Of a DNA stretch of 57,781 nt, positions 1 to 9,080 are shown piece by piece. The position numbers and the translations under genes are program-made. Numbering within the stretch: the first letter of the stretch is position 1; each line of letters opens with the position of its first letter. Where the stretch lies: the NCBI GenBank assembly GCA_945865605.1, contig CAMBEL010000010.1, positions 1-57,781 of the forward strand, written 5' to 3'. The notes beneath the pieces are model-generated. The model was given only the letters and a program-made list of their open reading frames with translations. It was not told where the DNA came from and made no database searches. Source of the DNA: Bifidobacterium breve (GTDB lineage: Bacteria; Actinomycetota; Acidimicrobiia; IMCC26256; JAENVU01).

Positions 1-10
1 CAATGGGACC

Positions 11-1222
11 ATGAACGGATCTGATCACTACACGATTATCTCCGCGGACTGCCACGCCGGTGGAAGTCACGCGATGTACCGCGACTATTTGGAGGAACGG
101 TACGTCGAAGACTTCGACGCTTGGCGCGAGAAGTACAAGAACCCGTTCCGTGATTTGCAAGATGGCGGACGTGTACGCAACTGGGATGATGACAAGCGGA
201 ACGGCGACCTTGAAGCCGATGGGATTGTTGGCGAAGTAGTTTTTCCTAATACCGTTCCGCCGTTCTTCCCAAGTTTTGTTCTGTTCGCGCGTCCGCCGAA
301 GCCTGACGAATACGAGCATCGTCTCGCGGGGATCCGAGCACACAACCGTTGGATGGCCGACTTCTGCGCGCGCTTCCCAAACCGTCGCGCAGGAATCGGT
401 CAAGTGTTCCTTGACAACATCGATGACGCAATTGCCGATGCGCGTTGGATCAAGGACAATGGCTTGCGCGGCGGCGTACTCATTTCTGCAGTCCCACCCG
501 ATGTGGATTACCTGGCGCCGCTTTATGACCCGCGATACGACCCATTTTGGCGCGTGTGTGAAGAGCTGGAACTTCCGGTGAACAGTCACGGCGGTACAGG
601 TCTTCCTGATTACGGCAGGTATCCCGCGTCCGCGTTGTTGTTTATTAGTGAAGTGCAGTTCTACTCGCAGCGCCCTTTCGTACAACTTCTTCTTTCCGGT
701 GTGTTCGAACGCTTTCCGAAACTCAAGTTCGTGATGACTGAGATGGGTTGCGCGTGGCTGCCGCCGATGTTGGAACAGATGGATGGAGTGCTAGAGCAGA
801 TTCGAAAGACTGGACGCACAGGGGAGATGCGTTACTCGGAAGAAAACATCTTGGAGCGCTCTGCTACGGAGTACTTCCGACAGAATTGTTGGATAGGCGT
901 GAGCATGCCCGGCCCCGCAGATGCCGAAGCCCGCCATGTGCTCGGCATTGATCGATGGATGTGGGGGAGCGACTACCCACATGATGAAGGAACGGCTCCC
1001 TTCACTCGCGAGCATCTGAGACAACTGTTCTGCGAAGCCGACCCGAAGGAGATGGCTGACCTGCTCGCCGGAAATGCTTCGCGTCTTTATGGATTTGATC
1101 TAGATGGACTCGCGCCTCTGGCTTCGCGTTTCGGCCCAACCGTCGATGAGATCGCGCAGCCGTTGCTCACGTTGCCCGATGATCCGAACGAGGCGTTGCT
1201 TAAGGCAGTGACCAGCAAGTGA
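11..1222 (+). CDS. Amidohydrolase family 2 protein (COG2159-like)
   Basis: A 403-residue metal-dependent hydrolase of the amidohydrolase-2 (TIM-barrel) superfamily, cytoplasmic. The N-terminal metal motif SADCHAG, a central NSHGGTG motif and a C-terminal WGSDYPHDEG motif with the usual metal-binding Asp are all present, and the length is normal for the actinobacterial subfamily. Substrates in this family are decarboxylated or hydrolysed small acids or rings; the sequence does not say which. The ATG lies only 10 bases into the window and the frame stays open to the edge, so a slightly longer protein is not excluded, but family members usually begin about ten residues before SADCHAG, as here. 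The next gene overlaps its stop by 4 bases (GTGA), so the two are probably cotranscribed. Confidence 0.85.
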   Translation: MNGSDHYTIISADCHAGGSHAMYRDYLEERYVEDFDAWREKYKNPFRDLQDGGRVRNWDDDKRNGDLEADGIVGEVVFPNTVPPFFPSFVLFARPPKPDEYEHRLAGIRAHNRWMADFCARFPNRRAGIGQVFLDNIDDAIADARWIKDNGLRGGVLISAVPPDVDYLAPLYDPRYDPFWRVCEELELPVNSHGGTGLPDYGRYPASALLFISEVQFYSQRPFVQLLLSGVFERFPKLKFVMTEMGCAWLPPMLEQMDGVLEQIRKTGRTGEMRYSEENILERSATEYFRQNCWIGVSMPGPADAEARHVLGIDRWMWGSDYPHDEGTAPFTREHLRQLFCEADPKEMADLLAGNASRLYGFDLDGLAPLASRFGPTVDEIAQPLLTLPDDPNEALLKAVTSK

Positions 1223-2133
1223 GCGATGGTTCTAACAATCGATTCGCCCCAGCATGGCATCGAGTGGCTTCATGGGCAGCGGCGATTGTAAGAGATCCGG
1301 TGCGACTGTTGATAGCGACCTTGAGTGTGTTGCTCGTTGTGTTGGCGGTGCCATTGATCGTCACGGGCGCGCGTCGCGTTGAGAGGGCGTTCAATGACTG
1401 GCGTTACGAGACCAGCGTGCGCGAAGACTGGATATCCACCGAAGCGAATGTGGTGGCGATTAGAGGTGTCGACGGGCTCGCTTTGCGACTCGTATTTCTT
1501 GACGATACGCACGAGTTCCGCGAAGCAGAGGTCCATCTAGGCGAGACGGGATGGATCGACCAGCGTGTACCCATTCGGTATGACCCGAGTCACCCAAGGC
1601 GGGTGGTGCTGGTCGGCATCGATCGCCGACCTCCGCTCGGCAGCGCGCTTAGTGGTGGTGCCGCGATCGGCGCAGGCATGGCGTCGTTGGTGCTTGGGGC
1701 ATCGCTATGGCGTCGCCGGAAACAGTTAGCGAAGTCTCGAAGGCCTATTAGTGCGATGAGCGGCCCCCTGGCGGTTTCGGCGACTTTGCTGGCTATGGGC
1801 ATCGCATCGTGGGTTGTTGGGACCGTGATGTTGCAGGGTTGGTCCGCGGTCGGGACCAGTATTGGGAACGGTTTTTCGGCCCTATTTGGTGATCTGATCG
1901 GAATCGTGATCCCCTTGCTGGCTTTCGCGGCGGGTTGCATCGCAACTGCCTGGTTGGCCCGACACCGCCATCATCAAGAGCACGTCGGATTGCTTTCAGA
2001 CGCACATCGGATGATTGATCGCGCTGCCGGTTATGCCCCGTCCCCCGAGGAGATTAAGTACGGGGCGCGTAATGCCGACAAGGTAGGAGAGGCGAGCCAA
2101 GGAACTTCTGGCGGAGACGAACCACCGCGATAG
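1219..2133 (+). CDS. Multi-pass membrane protein with DUF3592-like domain
   Basis: A 304-residue membrane protein of unknown function. It has one hydrophobic helix near residues 30-50, then a soluble beta-rich stretch of about 90 residues that reads like DUF3592 (a test of 'EAxV' type start, then VPIRYDPSHPRRVVLVG near residues 117-133, the common 'V.YdP.nP..a.l' ending), then three further hydrophobic helices near 140-160, 180-205 and 220-245, and a charged C-terminal tail. It starts with GTG inside the stop codon of the amidohydrolase gene (GTGA overlap), indicating translational coupling. Function is not inferable; the DUF assignment is by pattern only. Confidence 0.7.
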   Translation: MSDGSNNRFAPAWHRVASWAAAIVRDPVRLLIATLSVLLVVLAVPLIVTGARRVERAFNDWRYETSVREDWISTEANVVAIRGVDGLALRLVFLDDTHEFREAEVHLGETGWIDQRVPIRYDPSHPRRVVLVGIDRRPPLGSALSGGAAIGAGMASLVLGASLWRRRKQLAKSRRPISAMSGPLAVSATLLAMGIASWVVGTVMLQGWSAVGTSIGNGFSALFGDLIGIVIPLLAFAAGCIATAWLARHRHHQEHVGLLSDAHRMIDRAAGYAPSPEEIKYGARNADKVGEASQGTSGGDEPPR

Positions 2134-2227
2134 GCCAATAGCGCGCTTTGAACTCCGGGGAACACCGACCATCGCTAGATCACCAATTGTTGGGGATGGC
2201 GCGAATGGGGGGTCACGGTGTGGGAAA

Positions 2228-3199
2228 ATGTCCAATTCGTCTGTCTTTGAGTTGGGAGTAACACCAACGATGCGACCGCCCACTGGTTCTGAGGTAATGC
2301 GGCGATTCACGGGAGATCTCGTGCCTCGCGCAACCCGAGGACCTGACGGCAGGTATGGCCCGCCGATACCGGTTGGTCGGCGCGTAGAACTCCCAGGGCG
2401 GGGAACCACATTCGTGCGCGAGATAGAGGGTCCCCCGGGTGCGCCGACCGTCCTGTTGTTGCATGGATGGATGGCCAGCGCTGGACTGAACTGGTATCGA
2501 ACCTTTGAAGCCTTGGGACGAGAATTTCATGTTGTCGCGCCGGACCTGCGTGGTCATGGGCGCGGCCTGCGATCGAGACGTCATGTGCGATTGGCGGACA
2601 GTGCCGACGACATCGGCGTGCTGTTGGACGTCCTTGGCACGGGCCCGGTTATTACTGCGGGTTACTCGATGGGTGGGCCCATAGCTCAGTTGCTCTGGCA
2701 CCGTCACCCCGAACAGGTATCGGGTCTTGTGTTCTGTGCGACTTCGACGCAATTTCGACGTGGAGTTGCAAGGGACTGGTTCTCGGATGCATGGCTCGGA
2801 GGGTTGGCGGGTATGGCGCGCGTCACGGAGCCGCTTGCCTTTCTTCCCGCCGCTGGGGCGCGGTTGTTGAGAAGCGCGCGAGCGCATCGGCCGGCAGGCT
2901 TTCTTGAATGGGCGACAGAAGAGGTACGTCGCCATGATCTGCGCATGTTGATGGAATCGGCACGGGCAATCATGCGTTACGACGCATCGAGCTGGATCCG
3001 CGAAGTTGATGTGCCGAGTTCGGTCGTTATAACGAACCGCGACTTGGTTGTTTCGCCGACCGCTCAGTCGGAACTAGCTGCGGCGATCCCCGGGGCGTCG
3101 ATCATCGAACACGCTGGGGGTCACACGGCATGTTCGATGCCTACGTTCGCGATGCCCATGGTTGACGCGTGTCGCGATGTTGCTTGGCGCGCTGCCTGA
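2228..3199 (+). CDS. Alpha/beta-fold hydrolase
   Basis: A 323-residue alpha/beta hydrolase. It shows the oxyanion-hole motif LLLHGWMAS (about residues 75-83), the DLRGHGRG strand-helix motif, the nucleophile elbow GYSMGG (Ser about residue 146) and a C-terminal HAGGHTA segment that supplies the catalytic His. It carries no signal peptide and is probably cytosolic. It most resembles esterases or epoxide-hydrolase-like lipases of Actinobacteria; substrate unknown. It stands alone: 94 bases from the preceding gene and convergent with the SDR gene, whose stop is 18 bases away. Confidence 0.85.
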   Translation: MSNSSVFELGVTPTMRPPTGSEVMRRFTGDLVPRATRGPDGRYGPPIPVGRRVELPGRGTTFVREIEGPPGAPTVLLLHGWMASAGLNWYRTFEALGREFHVVAPDLRGHGRGLRSRRHVRLADSADDIGVLLDVLGTGPVITAGYSMGGPIAQLLWHRHPEQVSGLVFCATSTQFRRGVARDWFSDAWLGGLAGMARVTEPLAFLPAAGARLLRSARAHRPAGFLEWATEEVRRHDLRMLMESARAIMRYDASSWIREVDVPSSVVITNRDLVVSPTAQSELAAAIPGASIIEHAGGHTACSMPTFAMPMVDACRDVAWRAA

Positions 3200-3216
3200 C
3201 ATTGGCAGGGTAAGCG

Positions 3217-4002
3217 TTAGAGGTCTGGGAGTCCGAGGGCGAGGTTCGCTTCTTCTAGGCCGCCGTCTACTTCATAGATTTTGCCTGTCACATAACTAGA
3301 TGCTGATGACGCGAGATAGAGCGCACAGAGGGCGACGTCGTCGGCTTCTCCGAGGCGCTTGAGGGGCGTTCCTTCGATCATCTGATTGCGGATATCTTCG
3401 TTGTCCAACACCATGTCGAGCGCGCTTGTTGCGACAGACCCGACAGCGATTGCGTTCACGCGGATCTTGGGCGCGAGGTCTGCGGCCATGAGGCGGGTCA
3501 TGTGGCTGAGAGCGGCCTTCGCTGTGCCGTAGGCGATCATTCCGCGATCGCGCAGCCTCCCGATCGTGGAGGAGATGTTGACGATTGAACCGCTACCTTG
3601 CTCGAGCATCGTTGGTACCGCGGCCTTCGAGAGAACAAAGGCTGTCGTGGTATTGAAGTGGAACGCGCGTTCGAGGTAGCCGGGGCTGGTGTCGAGGAAT
3701 GGCCTTGGCATTGACCCACCCGCGTTGTTAATCACGATGTCGATGCGACCGAACTCGGCAACACATTGTGCGGCTAGATCGGTGACGGCATCGTTGTCTG
3801 TCACGTCGGTGGGAACGACGATTGCGCGAACGCCTAAAGAGCGTGCTTGTTCTGCCACCAATTCGAGTTGGTCTTGTGTGCGGGCGGCAAGCAAAACGTT
3901 GGACCCTGCCTCCGCTAGAACAAGTGCGCAGGCGGCACCGATTCCGCGGCCAGCTCCGGTGATAATTGCGGCATTGCCGTCACAGCGAAAGCGTTCAAGC
4001 AC
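3217..4002 (-). CDS. Short-chain dehydrogenase/reductase (SDR, classical)
   Basis: A classical SDR of about 261 residues, an NAD(P)-dependent oxidoreductase. Visible signatures: TGAGRGIGAA nucleotide-binding motif, NNAGG, catalytic Ser in NISSTIG, catalytic Tyr-Lys in YGTAK, and a C-terminal YVTGKIYEVDGG, all typical of the FabG-like group. The frame can be read back to 4074, but those extra codons run through the 4035-4095 palindrome and have no family equivalent. GTG at 4002 gives MLERFRCDGNAAIITG, matching usual SDR starts; TTG at 4011 is an alternative, with GGAAGG about 11 bases upstream. It lies downstream of an alcohol dehydrogenase on the same strand with the palindrome between them, so the two may act on the same alcohol/ketone. 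Confidence 0.88.
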   Translation of the reverse strand: MLERFRCDGNAAIITGAGRGIGAACALVLAEAGSNVLLAARTQDQLELVAEQARSLGVRAIVVPTDVTDNDAVTDLAAQCVAEFGRIDIVINNAGGSMPRPFLDTSPGYLERAFHFNTTTAFVLSKAAVPTMLEQGSGSIVNISSTIGRLRDRGMIAYGTAKAALSHMTRLMAADLAPKIRVNAIAVGSVATSALDMVLDNEDIRNQMIEGTPLKRLGEADDVALCALYLASSASSYVTGKIYEVDGGLEEANLALGLPDL

Positions 4003-4034
4003 ATCGGGCAACGTACACCACGCCTTCCAATACT

Positions 4035-4095
4035 CCTTCAACCGTTTGTCGGGTAGTGCACCGTTGCAGTGCATTATCCGACAAACGGTTGAAGG
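4035..4095. repeat. Long palindromic element, copy 1 (shared with 54842-54880)
   Basis: A perfect 18-bp inverted repeat: CCTTCAACCGTTTGTCGG at 4035-4052 and its exact complement at 4078-4095, with an inner dyad TGCAC/GTGCA (4057-4061 and 4069-4073). On the minus strand it starts 28 bases after the adh stop and could form a long 3'-UTR hairpin. There is no T-run, so it is not a standard intrinsic terminator. Its core matches a second element near 54.8 kb except for six extra bases at the centre. Confidence 0.9.
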
Positions 4096-4122
4096 GTTGG
4101 GCTGGCGTGTTGTGGTGTGGCA

Positions 4123-5160
4123 TTAGGGGACCACTACCGCTCTGCCTCTTACGCGCCCGGCTGCGAGGTCGTCGTATGCCTTGGCTGCGTCGGCTAACTC
4201 GTATCTCACTACTTCGGCGCGCACCTTCCCCGCTTCGGCGAGCGCAAGTACCTCTACGAGTTCTGGAAGTGAACCCCAATAGGTGGTGGCGAGAGAAACG
4301 CCGTATGGCGCCGTGAAGAAACCGAACGGGAATGAACCGCCACCGATACCGACGAGGGTGAGATGTCCGAGCGGACGGATGACTGCAGCTGCAAACGCGA
4401 GAGTGTCGTTCACGCCAACAATGTCGAGAACGAGTTCGGCGCCAACCCCGCGGGTCAACGAACGTATTTCCATTATTGCTTCGGGTCCCGGTGCGAATGC
4501 ATGCGCGGCACCTGCATCTAGCGCGTAACGGAGTGCATCAGGATTTGAATCGACGGCAATGATTCTTGTGGTAGTTAGGGCGTCAAGTAATTGAATTGCC
4601 ATGTGACCTAGACCGCCTGCGCCAATTACGACCGCCGTCGAGCCAGGGACGAGCAATGAGAGTGATCGTTTGATTGATGAGTAGGGAGTGAGGCCTGCGT
4701 CGGTCAGTGGTGCTGCGTCCACCGGGTTTAGATCGCTAAGGGGAACAAGTAGTCGGGCGCTAGGTACAAGTAGTAGCGGCGCCATACCGCCGTCCCTGCC
4801 AAGACCGCCTCCCGCATATGGGAGTTGCGCCTGGTTGGTGCAGTAGTTCTCTCGACCCTCGAGGCAGAGCTTGCAGGTGCCGCATCCCCATGGCCCGTAT
4901 ACGGCCACCGGCTGCCCTACCTCTAACCCGGTAACCCCTGCACCGAGCTCCTCGACCCAACCCGCATTCTCGTGACCAAGTGTGAACGGCAGTTTGAATG
5001 GCACTAGCGATTCGTCAAAGTCATGGATCAGGTGGAGGTCGGAGTGGCAGGCACCAGCGCCGCCGATTCGTATTAGTACCTCGCCGGGGGCCGGGGTGGG
5101 GTCATCGACCTCACGAAGGTCTGGTGGGTGTTTGAACTTCGTGAGTTGGAGTGCCTGCAT
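4123..5160 (-). CDS. Zinc-dependent alcohol dehydrogenase (MDR family)
   Basis: A 345-residue medium-chain NAD(P)-dependent dehydrogenase. GACHSDLHLI supplies the first catalytic zinc Cys, LGHENAGWVEELG the second ligand, and a structural-zinc lobe of the C-x2-C-x2-C-x7-C type is seen in WGCGTCKLCLEGRENYC. The Rossmann motif is VIGAGGLGHMAIQL. Length is exactly that of the family. The frame is open to 5376, but MQALQL at 5160 is the family start and the extra N-terminal residues are not conserved. It diverges from the SbcD-like gene across 129 bases and is followed on its own strand by an SDR gene. Likely substrate is a primary or secondary alcohol; not resolvable from sequence. Confidence 0.9.
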   Translation of the reverse strand: MQALQLTKFKHPPDLREVDDPTPAPGEVLIRIGGAGACHSDLHLIHDFDESLVPFKLPFTLGHENAGWVEELGAGVTGLEVGQPVAVYGPWGCGTCKLCLEGRENYCTNQAQLPYAGGGLGRDGGMAPLLLVPSARLLVPLSDLNPVDAAPLTDAGLTPYSSIKRSLSLLVPGSTAVVIGAGGLGHMAIQLLDALTTTRIIAVDSNPDALRYALDAGAAHAFAPGPEAIMEIRSLTRGVGAELVLDIVGVNDTLAFAAAVIRPLGHLTLVGIGGGSFPFGFFTAPYGVSLATTYWGSLPELVEVLALAEAGKVRAEVVRYELADAAKAYDDLAAGRVRGRAVVVP

Positions 5161-5289
5161 GGTAATTGTCCTGGTGGAGTGTTTGGTGGGGCTTACCTTG
5201 GCCCATCCGGACAGATCTCGCCAGCCGAGAACTATCCGTGCAGTGTTCATCCGCGTGATTGTCACACCCTCCCGGTACGGTCGGAGGCC

Positions 5290-6423
5290 ATGACCAGATT
5301 CATCCATACCGCCGACTGGCAACTCGGCATGACTCGGCACTTCCTTGATGGGGAGGCACAAGCCAGGTTCAGTCAAGCCCGCATCGACGTGATTGTCACG
5401 ATTGGGGCGCTAGCAGTTTCAGAGGGCTGTGCGTTTGTTGTCGTTTGCGGAGACGTGTTCGAGACCAATCAGGTAAATAGGCAGACCATTCTGCGCGCGC
5501 TGGAGGCGATGAAGAAGACGCCCGAAGTTACGTTCTATTTGTTGCCCGGTAATCACGACCCTCTAGACCCGTCGTCGGTTTTTCGTTCCCGTACTTTTAC
5601 TGACAACTGTCCCGCCCATGTTGTCGTGCTTGACACGCCTGGAACATTGCCGATCGCTGATGGTGTCGAACTAGTAGCTGCGCCATGGTTCAGCAAACGT
5701 CCCCTTACGGATCTAGTTGCAGAAGTAGTCCGAGAGTTGCCTGCAGATGGAACCGTGCGAATCGCTGTCGGACATGGTTGTGTAGACACGCTTTCGCCAG
5801 ACAAGGCGATCCCGGTTCTCGTTTCACTCGCGGTAGCGGAAGCAGCGATCGCTGAAGGCAGGGTGCATTACATCGCGCTCGGAGATCGGCATTCTCGGAC
5901 CGATGTGGGCAACACCGGGCGGATTTGGTACTCCGGTGCTCCTGAACCTACGGCCTATGTCGAGGATGACCCTGGCTTCGTTTTAGTCGTCGACGTCGAT
6001 GCTGATCACGTCGAAGTTGCCCAACGATCGACAGCGACGTGGAAGTTCGAAGAAGTTCAAGCCGACCTCGCATCACGCGCCGATATTGACGAACTGTTCA
6101 GACATCTAGATGACTTAGATGGGAAAGATCGCTCCATTGTCAAACTCGCGTTGGTGGGTCAACTGTCTCTTGCGGACAAGGCGTATTTCGACAACCTCCG
6201 AGGCGATAAGAAGCAGTTGTTCGCTGTGTTGGATGACTGGGAACGCCGTACCGACCTTGTAGTGGTACCAGACGAAGCCGACGTCGAATCACTTGGGTTA
6301 TCTGGGTTCGCCCGCGAGGCGTTCGAAGAGCTTGGCGAGATCGCCAAGAGCGATGGAGACGAGGTAGTGGTCGCAAGGGACGCGCTAGCCCTCTGCTACC
6401 GGCTCGCGGGCGGTGGGTCATGA
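5290..6423 (+). CDS. SbcD/Mre11-like metallophosphoesterase (DNA repair exonuclease)
   Basis: A 377-residue calcineurin-type phosphoesterase of the SbcD/Mre11/YhaO group. Metal motifs in order: HTADWQLG (D-x-H-like; here the residue after D is W-Q), CGDVFE, LPGNHD, GHGCVD and ALGDRHSR. These predict a two-metal nuclease acting with the partner ATPase on DNA ends or hairpins. The first motif reads DWQ rather than the usual DxH, a feature also seen in YhaO-like enzymes. The frame opens at 5128, but ATG 5290 directly before TRFIHTADWQLG is the family start and has GGAGG just upstream. Its stop overlaps the start of the SbcC-like gene by 4 bases (ATGA), so the two are cotranslated. Confidence 0.85.
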   Translation: MTRFIHTADWQLGMTRHFLDGEAQARFSQARIDVIVTIGALAVSEGCAFVVVCGDVFETNQVNRQTILRALEAMKKTPEVTFYLLPGNHDPLDPSSVFRSRTFTDNCPAHVVVLDTPGTLPIADGVELVAAPWFSKRPLTDLVAEVVRELPADGTVRIAVGHGCVDTLSPDKAIPVLVSLAVAEAAIAEGRVHYIALGDRHSRTDVGNTGRIWYSGAPEPTAYVEDDPGFVLVVDVDADHVEVAQRSTATWKFEEVQADLASRADIDELFRHLDDLDGKDRSIVKLALVGQLSLADKAYFDNLRGDKKQLFAVLDDWERRTDLVVVPDEADVESLGLSGFAREAFEELGEIAKSDGDEVVVARDALALCYRLAGGGS

Positions 6424-9056
6424 GGATTCATCGACTGACGATGCGCAACTTCCGTGGTGTCGTCGACGAAACGATCAAGTTCGCCGACACGGGCGTAACG
6501 ATCATCGAAGGCGATAACGAGATTGGGAAGAGCTCAATCGCGGCGGCAATTGATCTTGTTCTCAACGAACTCGACAGCAGCACCAAGAAAGAGGTCAAGT
6601 ACACCAAGCCCGTGAACCGGGATGTGGCGACCGAGGTAGAGATCGAGCTTTCGACCGGGGCATACCGGTTCACGTTGCTAAAGCGTTGGCACCAGAACAA
6701 GGCGACAGAGCTCTCAGTTCATGCACCGACGCCTGAGCAGCTCACCGGTCGCGAGGCTCACGCTCGGATGCGTACGATCCTCGAGGAGACGCTCGATGAA
6801 GATCTATGGGATGCGCTGTGGGTAGCGCAGGGCGAAGAACTTGGGCAGGCGCGCCTCGATGGTACGCCCTCGCTCGGCCGCGCACTAGACCGAGCGGCCG
6901 GGGGTGACGTCGCCGATGATACGGATGACGATTTGTGGGATCGGATCGTCGATGAACGAGCTAAGTATTGGACGAAAACCGGCAAAGCCAGCATCGATCG
7001 AGGCAAGCTCGAAGACCAATTGCAAGAAGCGCGTGATCGCCAGGAGCGCGCAAAGAATGAACTTCGCGATCTGGAAGCTGACGTCGATCTGTTGGTTCGG
7101 TATGAATCCGAAACTGAGGGGTACTCGGACATGCTCGATAGCGCGCTGGCGGCCGCATCAGACTTAGTCGAGGCAGAGCAGGTATTGGAGAAACAGAAGC
7201 TTGTGGTTGAAACGCTGCAGAATGGCCTCAAGGTCACGGAGTCACTCCTTTTGGCTTCCGAGATAAAACGGACACGCCGCGGCGAACTTGTAACAGCCGA
7301 GAAAACACGCGCTAACGATTTGGTAGACCGGCAGTCGGAGTTCGAGCGACTGGTCCCGGAGGTGGCTGAATACGAAACAACCCGCGATGAAGCGAGGACG
7401 AAGCGAGATGCGCTAGAGCTTGAATGGCGAACTTCTGTTGATTTCTGTGAAGCTGCGAAGCTTGATCTGGACCATAGGAAGAATGAGCTTGAGCTAGAAC
7501 AACTTCAGGAGCGCCACGGTCGAGTTATCGGTGCAGAGGTGAAGATCGCCGAAGCCGACGCGGTTCTTGAAAGAACCTTCATCGACCAAACACAGGTCAC
7601 GAATATTCAAGGAGCTCACGACACAGTTGTGGCGGCACGGGCAGCAGCGCGAGTTGGGGCCGCGAAGCTCGAAGTCAATGCACTCGATGCAGTGACACTT
7701 GAACTAAGCGGCGAGGTCGAGAATCTTCCCGCCGGGGGGTCGTTTACAAGAGAAATCACGGGGACTCTCGAACTCAGACTTCCTGGCACTTTGGAGATCA
7801 GCGTGACCGGGGGTGTGGACACACAACGCCTGGCCTCAGAGAGGGAAGAAGCCGAAAATGAACTCTCCCACTTATGTGTCGCTGCTGGAGTTAAGGATCT
7901 GCAAGAAGCGCGATCGGCAGTGCGCGAACGTGAGAACGCGTCGATTGACCGCGAGAATGCCGTTCAAGTTCTTAAAGATGCGAAGCGCGACCTTGAACCG
8001 AACGAAATCATCGGGAAGATTAAACGGCTCGAAATACGGATCGAGGAATATGCGTCTACGCGTGGCGCAGAACCGCCACTGCCTGTCGATCTTGACGTCG
8101 CGCAACACGGGTATGACACCGCGGTGGAGGTCGTAACGAAATTCGTGACCGCATTGGAAACCGCGAAGTCTTCCCTTAAGACAGCAGAGGACAATCTCAA
8201 CACGAGGAAGTTCGAGTGCGCTACCACGATACAGAAGCGCGACTCCGCAAAAGAAGAACATGACTCGGCAGACACCGAGCTCACACTGGCGCGGGCGGGT
8301 GCTTCCGATGAGCTTCTCGATGTGGAGGAAGTTCGAGCTCGCGCAAGCGTTGAGGAGGATCGAGCGTTATTGAACGCAGCGATTGCAGATCTCAACTCGA
8401 GTGACCCCACAAGTCTTGAAGATAAATCTCAAAACGCTAAGGATCATGTCAAGCGAGCGCGTGTAGAGATCGATGACCACCAACAGAGGATCGCGAAACT
8501 ACGGGGCTCTCTTGATACGCGCGGTGAACAGGGATTGGCTGACCGACTCGACTCGGCTGGATCGGACGTAGAGCACTTGGGCAAGAGTTACTCCCGGCTT
8601 GAAGCGCGAGCTAGCGCTGCGCTGCTTTTGCACGCCACGTTCTCTGACTGCCGTTCTGCTGCTCACCAGCGGTACGTCGCCCCTTTCCGCGAACGCGTAA
8701 AGGGGCTCGGGCGCATCGTGTTCGGGGCAGACTTTGATGTCGAGTTGGCGGACGACCTCAGCATTGCAACGCGGACAACCCGCGGCGTTACGCTCGAGTT
8801 CGACAGGCTAAGCACTGGTGCCCAAGAGCAACTAGGCATCATTGGACGCCTGGCATGTGCTTCGATTGTTTCGACCGACGAAGGCGCCCCTGTGATTCTT
8901 GACGATGCTCTTGGTTGGACAGACCCCGGACGTCTCGCGACCATGGGAGCGGTGTTGAATTCGGCAGCGCGCGATTGTCAGGTCATTGTTCTCACGTGCA
9001 CACCTGGCCGCTACTCATCAGTTGGGGGAGCGAAGGTCGTCAGGCTTGGTTCCTAA
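6420..9056 (+). CDS. SbcC/Rad50-like coiled-coil AAA ATPase with beta-rich hinge
   Basis: An 878-residue ABC-type ATPase predicted to partner the upstream phosphoesterase in DNA end processing. Walker A GDNEIGKSS is at about residues 31-39, a Q-loop at WVAQGEE (about 134), the ABC signature in LSTGAQEQLG near 798-807 and Walker B VILDDALGWTDP near 824-835. Between them lie two long charged coiled-coil arms. The tip between the arms (about residues 416-468) is not a CxxC zinc hook: no CxxC occurs in the protein, and the segment is instead rich in beta-forming, Gly/Thr/Val residues. It is shorter than E. coli SbcC. The gene converges with a GNAT gene whose stop is only 5 bases away. Confidence 0.85.
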   Translation: MRIHRLTMRNFRGVVDETIKFADTGVTIIEGDNEIGKSSIAAAIDLVLNELDSSTKKEVKYTKPVNRDVATEVEIELSTGAYRFTLLKRWHQNKATELSVHAPTPEQLTGREAHARMRTILEETLDEDLWDALWVAQGEELGQARLDGTPSLGRALDRAAGGDVADDTDDDLWDRIVDERAKYWTKTGKASIDRGKLEDQLQEARDRQERAKNELRDLEADVDLLVRYESETEGYSDMLDSALAAASDLVEAEQVLEKQKLVVETLQNGLKVTESLLLASEIKRTRRGELVTAEKTRANDLVDRQSEFERLVPEVAEYETTRDEARTKRDALELEWRTSVDFCEAAKLDLDHRKNELELEQLQERHGRVIGAEVKIAEADAVLERTFIDQTQVTNIQGAHDTVVAARAAARVGAAKLEVNALDAVTLELSGEVENLPAGGSFTREITGTLELRLPGTLEISVTGGVDTQRLASEREEAENELSHLCVAAGVKDLQEARSAVRERENASIDRENAVQVLKDAKRDLEPNEIIGKIKRLEIRIEEYASTRGAEPPLPVDLDVAQHGYDTAVEVVTKFVTALETAKSSLKTAEDNLNTRKFECATTIQKRDSAKEEHDSADTELTLARAGASDELLDVEEVRARASVEEDRALLNAAIADLNSSDPTSLEDKSQNAKDHVKRARVEIDDHQQRIAKLRGSLDTRGEQGLADRLDSAGSDVEHLGKSYSRLEARASAALLLHATFSDCRSAAHQRYVAPFRERVKGLGRIVFGADFDVELADDLSIATRTTRGVTLEFDRLSTGAQEQLGIIGRLACASIVSTDEGAPVILDDALGWTDPGRLATMGAVLNSAARDCQVIVLTCTPGRYSSVGGAKVVRLGS

Positions 9057-9080
9057 ATTTTTTACGTGAACCGTTTTTTC
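9048..9080. terminator. Weak terminator-like hairpin between convergent genes
   Basis: GGTTC at 9048-9052 pairs with GAACC at 9068-9072, followed by a run of six T at 9074-9079. The stem is only 5 bp with a long loop that contains another T-run, so this is a weak candidate for a shared terminator of the two convergent genes ending at 9056 and 9062. Confidence 0.3.

Noticed and set aside
4003-4074. N-terminal extension of the SDR gene from the ATG at 4074
   Set aside because: The codons run through the palindromic element and have no equivalent in classical SDRs.
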